A DNA stretch of 64,000 nucleotides from the NCBI GenBank assembly GCA_009617715.1, contig VTFK01000148.1, forward strand, positions 1,302,001 to 1,366,000. Direction: 5' to 3'. Made by a program: the position numbers and the translations under genes. The notes under the pieces were generated by a model. It saw nothing but the letters and a program-made list of their open reading frames with translations. It was not told the DNA's origin and ran no database searches. Positions 60,314 through 64,000 of the stretch are shown one piece after another. This DNA comes from Plectrocnemia conspersa (taxonomy: Eukaryota > Arthropoda > Insecta > Trichoptera > Polycentropodidae). Numbering within the stretch: position 1 is the stretch's first letter; every line of letters starts with the position of its first letter.

Positions 60314-60385
60314 ATGCCTCCTAAGGATGACCCGGAGACGAGCGCCCTCAAGAAGGAGCTGACGGAGCTCGTCGATAAGATCAAA
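60314..60385 (+). CDS. Gbeta76C: Gbeta76C exon 1
   Basis: 24 codons from MPPKDDPET to DKIK, phase 0, donor GTATTT. Too short for a simple ORF search. The start is placed by alignment with the family N-terminus MPKIDPET. Confidence 0.85.
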
Positions 60386-63300
60386 GTATTTCGATTTTTT
60401 TTCCTTGTCATAATAATTGTGCAGCAAAGTTATAAAAAATATTGTCTAATATAAAATATATTAGATATGTATGTATAAATTACAGCCAGTGAAAAAATTT
60501 GTGAATTAACCAACACAAACTTATATGAAAAATTAGTTCATAAATCATTACAATACACTTACAAACAAAAGTTTTAAGATTTATTGCTACAAATATAGCG
60601 AAAAAAAATGTTTTGTTATAAAAAAGTTAATTTATATTTAAACAATTTTTTTCTCAAACAAACACATTTTTTAAAAGATATTTTACATCATATATTTATA
60701 TAATACGTTATTTAAATATCGAATTTATGTTTAATTGCCAGTAATAATGTTTTTATAGATTTTACTTATATATGAAAATTTAATACAAAGGTCAAAACAT
60801 GTATTTTATGTATTGCCTCAATTATAAAAACAATTATTTATAATAAGCTCAATTTTCCAATAGCAATAACGAAAATAGCATTTCGAATTATTAAACTGAT
60901 AATAATTAATCCTTATTAAACTGATATCGGGCTTATTGTTTTTAGTAAAATAATGAACGAAAATGTTATTCAAAACAGTTCGATTTTTGCGTTATAAAAA
61001 GAATCTCAGAAAAGTATCTCAAAGCGGAATTTTCATTAGACCTATCATTAGATCATTATTCAATAATAATTACCGTATGTACAAAAGTAATAAATAAATT
61101 TTACAATTAGAGAACAAATTCGGCAGCATTTAAGAAATCATTAAATACTTTGATATCATTTGATATATCATTAAAAACAAAGAAAAATTTACGATTGTAA
61201 TAAATGATAAGTGAAACAAGAAAACTTCGTAAACAATGGCAGATCACAATAGTCCCAGAGGACAAACATAAATTTAAATTTCCACTGAATTGTATAAACA
61301 ATTTGATGGAGAACGCGATCGAGTAAATAATACAATATACATTAAGCTTTTATAGGTTTTGGTTCTGTCGAATAATCACTAATATAAGCTGTATATCAGT
61401 TAAAATTAAAATAATTTTGATTACAATAAAAGATCATCTTAAGGATAGTTTTATAGTATTATATTGAAAACTTCAATGATTTCCATTTTCAATCAAAAAT
61501 ATTAAACGACAGCAACATGAGCAATCTTAATGCTTTAAAATTGGTAGAAATAGTCTTGCTGATTTGATTTCAGATATACTTAATGCCTATACTGCACTAT
61601 AAATCCACAAAATGTAAAAATAAATAAAATTGAAATAATAAAGTGAATAAAAATTATTTGCGTTAATTTTTTTAGTGAAAAATACTTGGTAATCAAATGT
61701 TCTTAACAAGTTTTTTATTAACTTTTCATGCAATTTCGTATAAATTATTTATTTAGTAAAAATTTTTCCATCGTAAATTTTGAAGCCTTTTTTGAAATAT
61801 CAGAATGTGAAATTTAGATATGCAGCAACATAAATATAATAAAATACGTAGTCAGGTATCCATAGCTAAAGCATGATTGACTAAAAAAAATATCACCTAA
61901 TATATATTAGATAATTTTTACGTCGCTATATAGCTACGAAAAAATATAAAGACTGCCTCTTATCACACTTTTAGAAACGCTGCTATAGTAAGTAAATCGC
62001 TCACGATATTTTCAAGAGAACGCAGTGTTTAAAAGTTAAGCTTTCCTTGGTATAAAGTGTATTCGTATGCATATGTGTACATACATGTATATGTAACACG
62101 GTATACACTCACCAATAATCCGTTTTACGCTTTAAACCAATTTGTATATATTGTTAGTTGGCCTTATATCTATAAAAATAAATAAATAATATGCATTATA
62201 AATAAATTAATAAATAAGAAATACATGTGCCACACACTACACTACCCTTTTTATTATTATTTTATTTGATTTTCATCAATACAACTTACAATTATTAATA
62301 TCACCAGGAAAGTCAATCAAAATGCGTTGACGCCAAACTAAATGAAAAGTGCTCGGACATGGCTGACGTTCCAAAGTTAAAACTTCAAACAAAAAAAATG
62401 CTCAAGGGTCACATAAACAAAGTAAACTCTGTCCATTTTAGCGGCGATTCGAGGTGAGTTTTTATTTTAAATTTATGCGAATTAATTATTATATGCACTT
62501 GAGCATTGCGAATATCAGCGAGTGTAAGTTATAAATATTTTGGCGTGCGACATGCATTGACGCTGCGACATGTACTGCTTATGTGCGTATTGAGATTTTG
62601 ATTTTTTTAGACACTGCGTTACTGGATCTTTGGACGGGAAGCTAATTATTTGGGACACATGGACCGGAAACAAAGTACAAGTCATACCTTTGAGATCATC
62701 TTGGGTCATGAGCGTAGCTTTTGCTCAATCTGGAAATTTTGTCGGTATAAATTTTGTTCACTATTGGTATTGTATAAAATTATAACTAGCTGTCGGTACC
62801 TCACTGTCGTGAGGTACCGAAGCTAGCGAGTGTGCGAATACCGGAATATTATAATTTAATACCGAATATTATAATTTAAGCTTGTGGTGGAATGGATAAT
62901 ATGTGTACCGTTTATGATGTCAACAATCGCGATGCAACTGGAGTTGCTAAGATAACCAGGGAGTTGGCTGGATATGAAGGATTTTTGAGCTCGTGTCGCT
63001 TTTTGGAGGATAAAAAAATACTAACGGGATCTGGAGATATGAAAATGTGTGTATGATTTTTATTAACAGTATTTTTATTAATTGTTACATACATTTTAAA
63101 CATTATCTGTAGTATGATTCTAAATCAACAAACTATAGTCAGAAAAAAAACCATAGATATTCCATACATTATGCAAAATTAGTATTAGTAAAAAAAAAAC
63201 AATATCTTGAGTGTGATTGTAAACACATAGAATTATTTTATAAAATGACTACATATATTGAAAATATATTAATAGATTTACTACTTGGTATTCAGACTTA

Positions 63301-63584
63301 TTTGTCACTTTTTAGCTGTATCTGGGATTTGGAGTCCGGTAAAAGGATCTCAGATTTCGAAGGGCATAACGGAGACGTAGTTTCGATATCTTTATCGCCA
63401 GGTTGTAATGTGTTTTGTTTAGAAAGACGTTTAGAATGCCGCGTTTATCTTATATGATGGAATTTCAGATGGCAATACTTACGTCACCGGATCGGTGGAC
63501 AAAACTTGCAAACTGTGGGACGTCAGGGAAGAAAAACCTCGTCAGACGTTCTTCGGTCATGAATCTGACGTAAATAGTGTTTGT
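60314..63584 (+). CDS. Gbeta76C: G-protein beta subunit, visual Gbeta76C type (5' part, 6 exons, continues past window)
   Basis: Exons 60314-60385, 62308-62453, 62611-62744, 62881-63046, 63316-63401 and 63469-63584 join in phase to 240 residues; about 100 more are expected off the right edge. The N-terminus [20 protein letters not shown] is the short coiled coil that pairs with G-gamma. WD40 blades follow: [19 protein letters not shown], then [40 protein letters not shown], then [26 protein letters not shown], then [23 protein letters not shown]. The series [12 protein letters not shown] and [15 protein letters not shown] matches Drosophila Gbeta76C, the photoreceptor Gbeta of the Gq phototransduction cascade, better than Gbeta13F or Gbeta5. 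It acts at the rhabdomere membrane. Expression in this species is an inference from the family. Confidence 0.93.
60386..62307 (+). other. Gbeta76C intron 1
   Basis: 1.9 kb of AT-rich sequence with no recognised element or coding content. (First introns of photoreceptor genes often hold enhancers, but no paired homeodomain site stood out by eye.). Confidence 0.7.
62308..62453 (+). CDS. Gbeta76C: Gbeta76C exon 2
   Basis: Acceptor CACCAG, donor GTGAGT. Starts [20 protein letters not shown], then VPKLKL and the first WD40 strand [17 protein letters not shown]. Confidence 0.92.
62611..62744 (+). CDS. Gbeta76C: Gbeta76C exon 3
   Basis: [19 protein letters not shown] to SGNFV: end of blade 1 and start of blade 2. 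Donor GTATAA. Confidence 0.93.
62786..62826. repeat. Perfect hairpin in Gbeta76C intron 3
   Basis: CTAGCT, 3 bases, GGTACCTCAC, TGTC loop, GTGAGGTACC, 2 bases, AGCTAG. A 10-bp perfect stem is extended by a 6-bp stem. It occupies about a third of a 136-bp intron. Confidence 0.85.
62881..63046 (+). CDS. Gbeta76C: Gbeta76C exon 4
   Basis: [18 protein letters not shown] to GSGDMK. The donor GTGTGT after GAAAAT makes the join AT|C (Ile) and gives the expected GDMKICIW. Confidence 0.92.
63316..63401 (+). CDS. Gbeta76C: Gbeta76C exon 5
   Basis: [20 protein letters not shown] to SLSP. Acceptor TTTTTAG; donor GTTGTA is weaker than the others. Confidence 0.9.
63469..63584 (+). CDS. Gbeta76C: Gbeta76C exon 6
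   Basis: [18 protein letters not shown] to ESDVNSVC, phase 0 at the 3' end, donor GTAAGT. The next exon is outside the window. Confidence 0.92.
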
Positions 63585-64000
63585 GTAAGTTACAGATGGT
63601 ATTGAATTCATATATTAGATATTCGTTGTTTTTGAACATCGTGACGCATTGGTGTAACCTGTCTTATTTATTCTAAATAAATAAATAAATATGATTGTAT
63701 AACGCTGACGAGAAAAAACTTCGATATTAGAAAGTCACTAGTAAGGCAATTAGCAAATAATTGCGATCAATTTCTTCCCATAAATAGTCCCGATAGCATT
63801 AAAAATCATAAAACTTATTCTACCCATATAAAAAAATAGTTATATAACTTTATCTTATCACTGTGCTAGACGGTAGTATACCATTGGGTCAATAATCATG
63901 TTTTATATATTTTTAATTAGAAAGTATATTGTTTTTTTTTATTGAAAAGTAAAGTTTTGTTAAAAAATATAAAAGGGTTTCGTGCCATGTATTTTTTTAT
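63585..64000 (+). other. Gbeta76C intron 6 (partial)
   Basis: Runs off the window. It contains the inverted copy of the dispersed motif (63638-63664) and an (AATA)n tract near 63675-63692. Confidence 0.7.
63638..63664. repeat. Dispersed motif (copy 3 of 3, inverted)
   Basis: The complement reads GACAGGTTACACCAATGC, then GTCACGAT, matching 36650 and 48219. The (AATA)n stretch here lies just beyond the motif in the plus direction (63671-63692), i.e. on the other side from the A-rich tails of copies 1 and 2 once orientation is corrected. Confidence 0.5.

Noticed and set aside
60200..60427. 75-codon minus-strand ORF over Gbeta76C exon 1
   Set aside because: It is the antisense shadow of exon 1 and the GC-rich 5' UTR.
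1..64000. CRISPR array, operon or prokaryotic gene cluster
   Set aside because: No regularly spaced repeats with unique spacers, no prokaryotic gene density, and spliced genes throughout.
1..64000. Functional tRNA or rRNA genes
   Set aside because: No cloverleaf with A and B boxes at correct spacing and no rRNA-like conserved blocks were recognised by eye. Only a B-box-like scrap near 58550 was seen.

Overview
The window is nuclear DNA of an insect. The DNA is AT-rich, genes are split by GT-AG introns with large transposon-filled first introns, and there is a Gbeta76C-type (visual) G-protein beta subunit, a clan-3-like cytochrome P450 and many arthropod-type DNA transposons and Jockey-like LINE pieces. 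The order cannot be fixed from the sequence alone.

Three host protein genes are well supported. (1) A VAP/VAMP-associated protein gene (Vap33-like) on the minus strand, with seven coding exons between 22398 and 8042 that join in phase to 258 residues. Its first intron is about 13 kb and holds a hAT element, a pogo-type deletion derivative, a Tc1/mariner-like relic and LINE debris. (2) A cytochrome P450-like gene on the plus strand, with four exons at 46999-53429 that join in phase to 507 residues. (3) The 5' two thirds (240 residues, six exons) of a Gbeta76C-like WD40 protein on the plus strand, from 60314 to beyond the right edge.

The most interesting object is the P450-like gene. Its reading frame and splice sites are intact and its length is normal. 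Yet the heme-binding loop carries Thr where the heme-ligand Cys should be and Val where the following Gly should be, the I-helix oxygen-activation motif has lost its AG and Thr, and the C-helix WxxxR is not visible. ExxR, PERF and the general fold are kept. This looks like a P450 pseudoenzyme that has lost its chemistry but is still coding.

Layout: 1-2400 AT-rich, no gene seen; 2417-4280 a GC-richer segment split by a 5'-truncated LINE with a 9-bp target duplication; 4280-8041 AT-rich region 3' of VAP; 8042-22398 VAP; 22400-46980 a 24-kb intergenic transposon graveyard (two related hAT elements with CCCGGGATC-rich ends, a hAT MITE, LINE pieces, a Tigger, a fold-back palindrome); 46999-53429 the P450-like gene, with mariner relics in intron 1; 53640-60230 AT-rich, with element scraps and one unknown ORF; 60314-end Gbeta76C. 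The three host genes have no evident functional link: ER contact-site tethering, a presumed former ER oxidase, and phototransduction.
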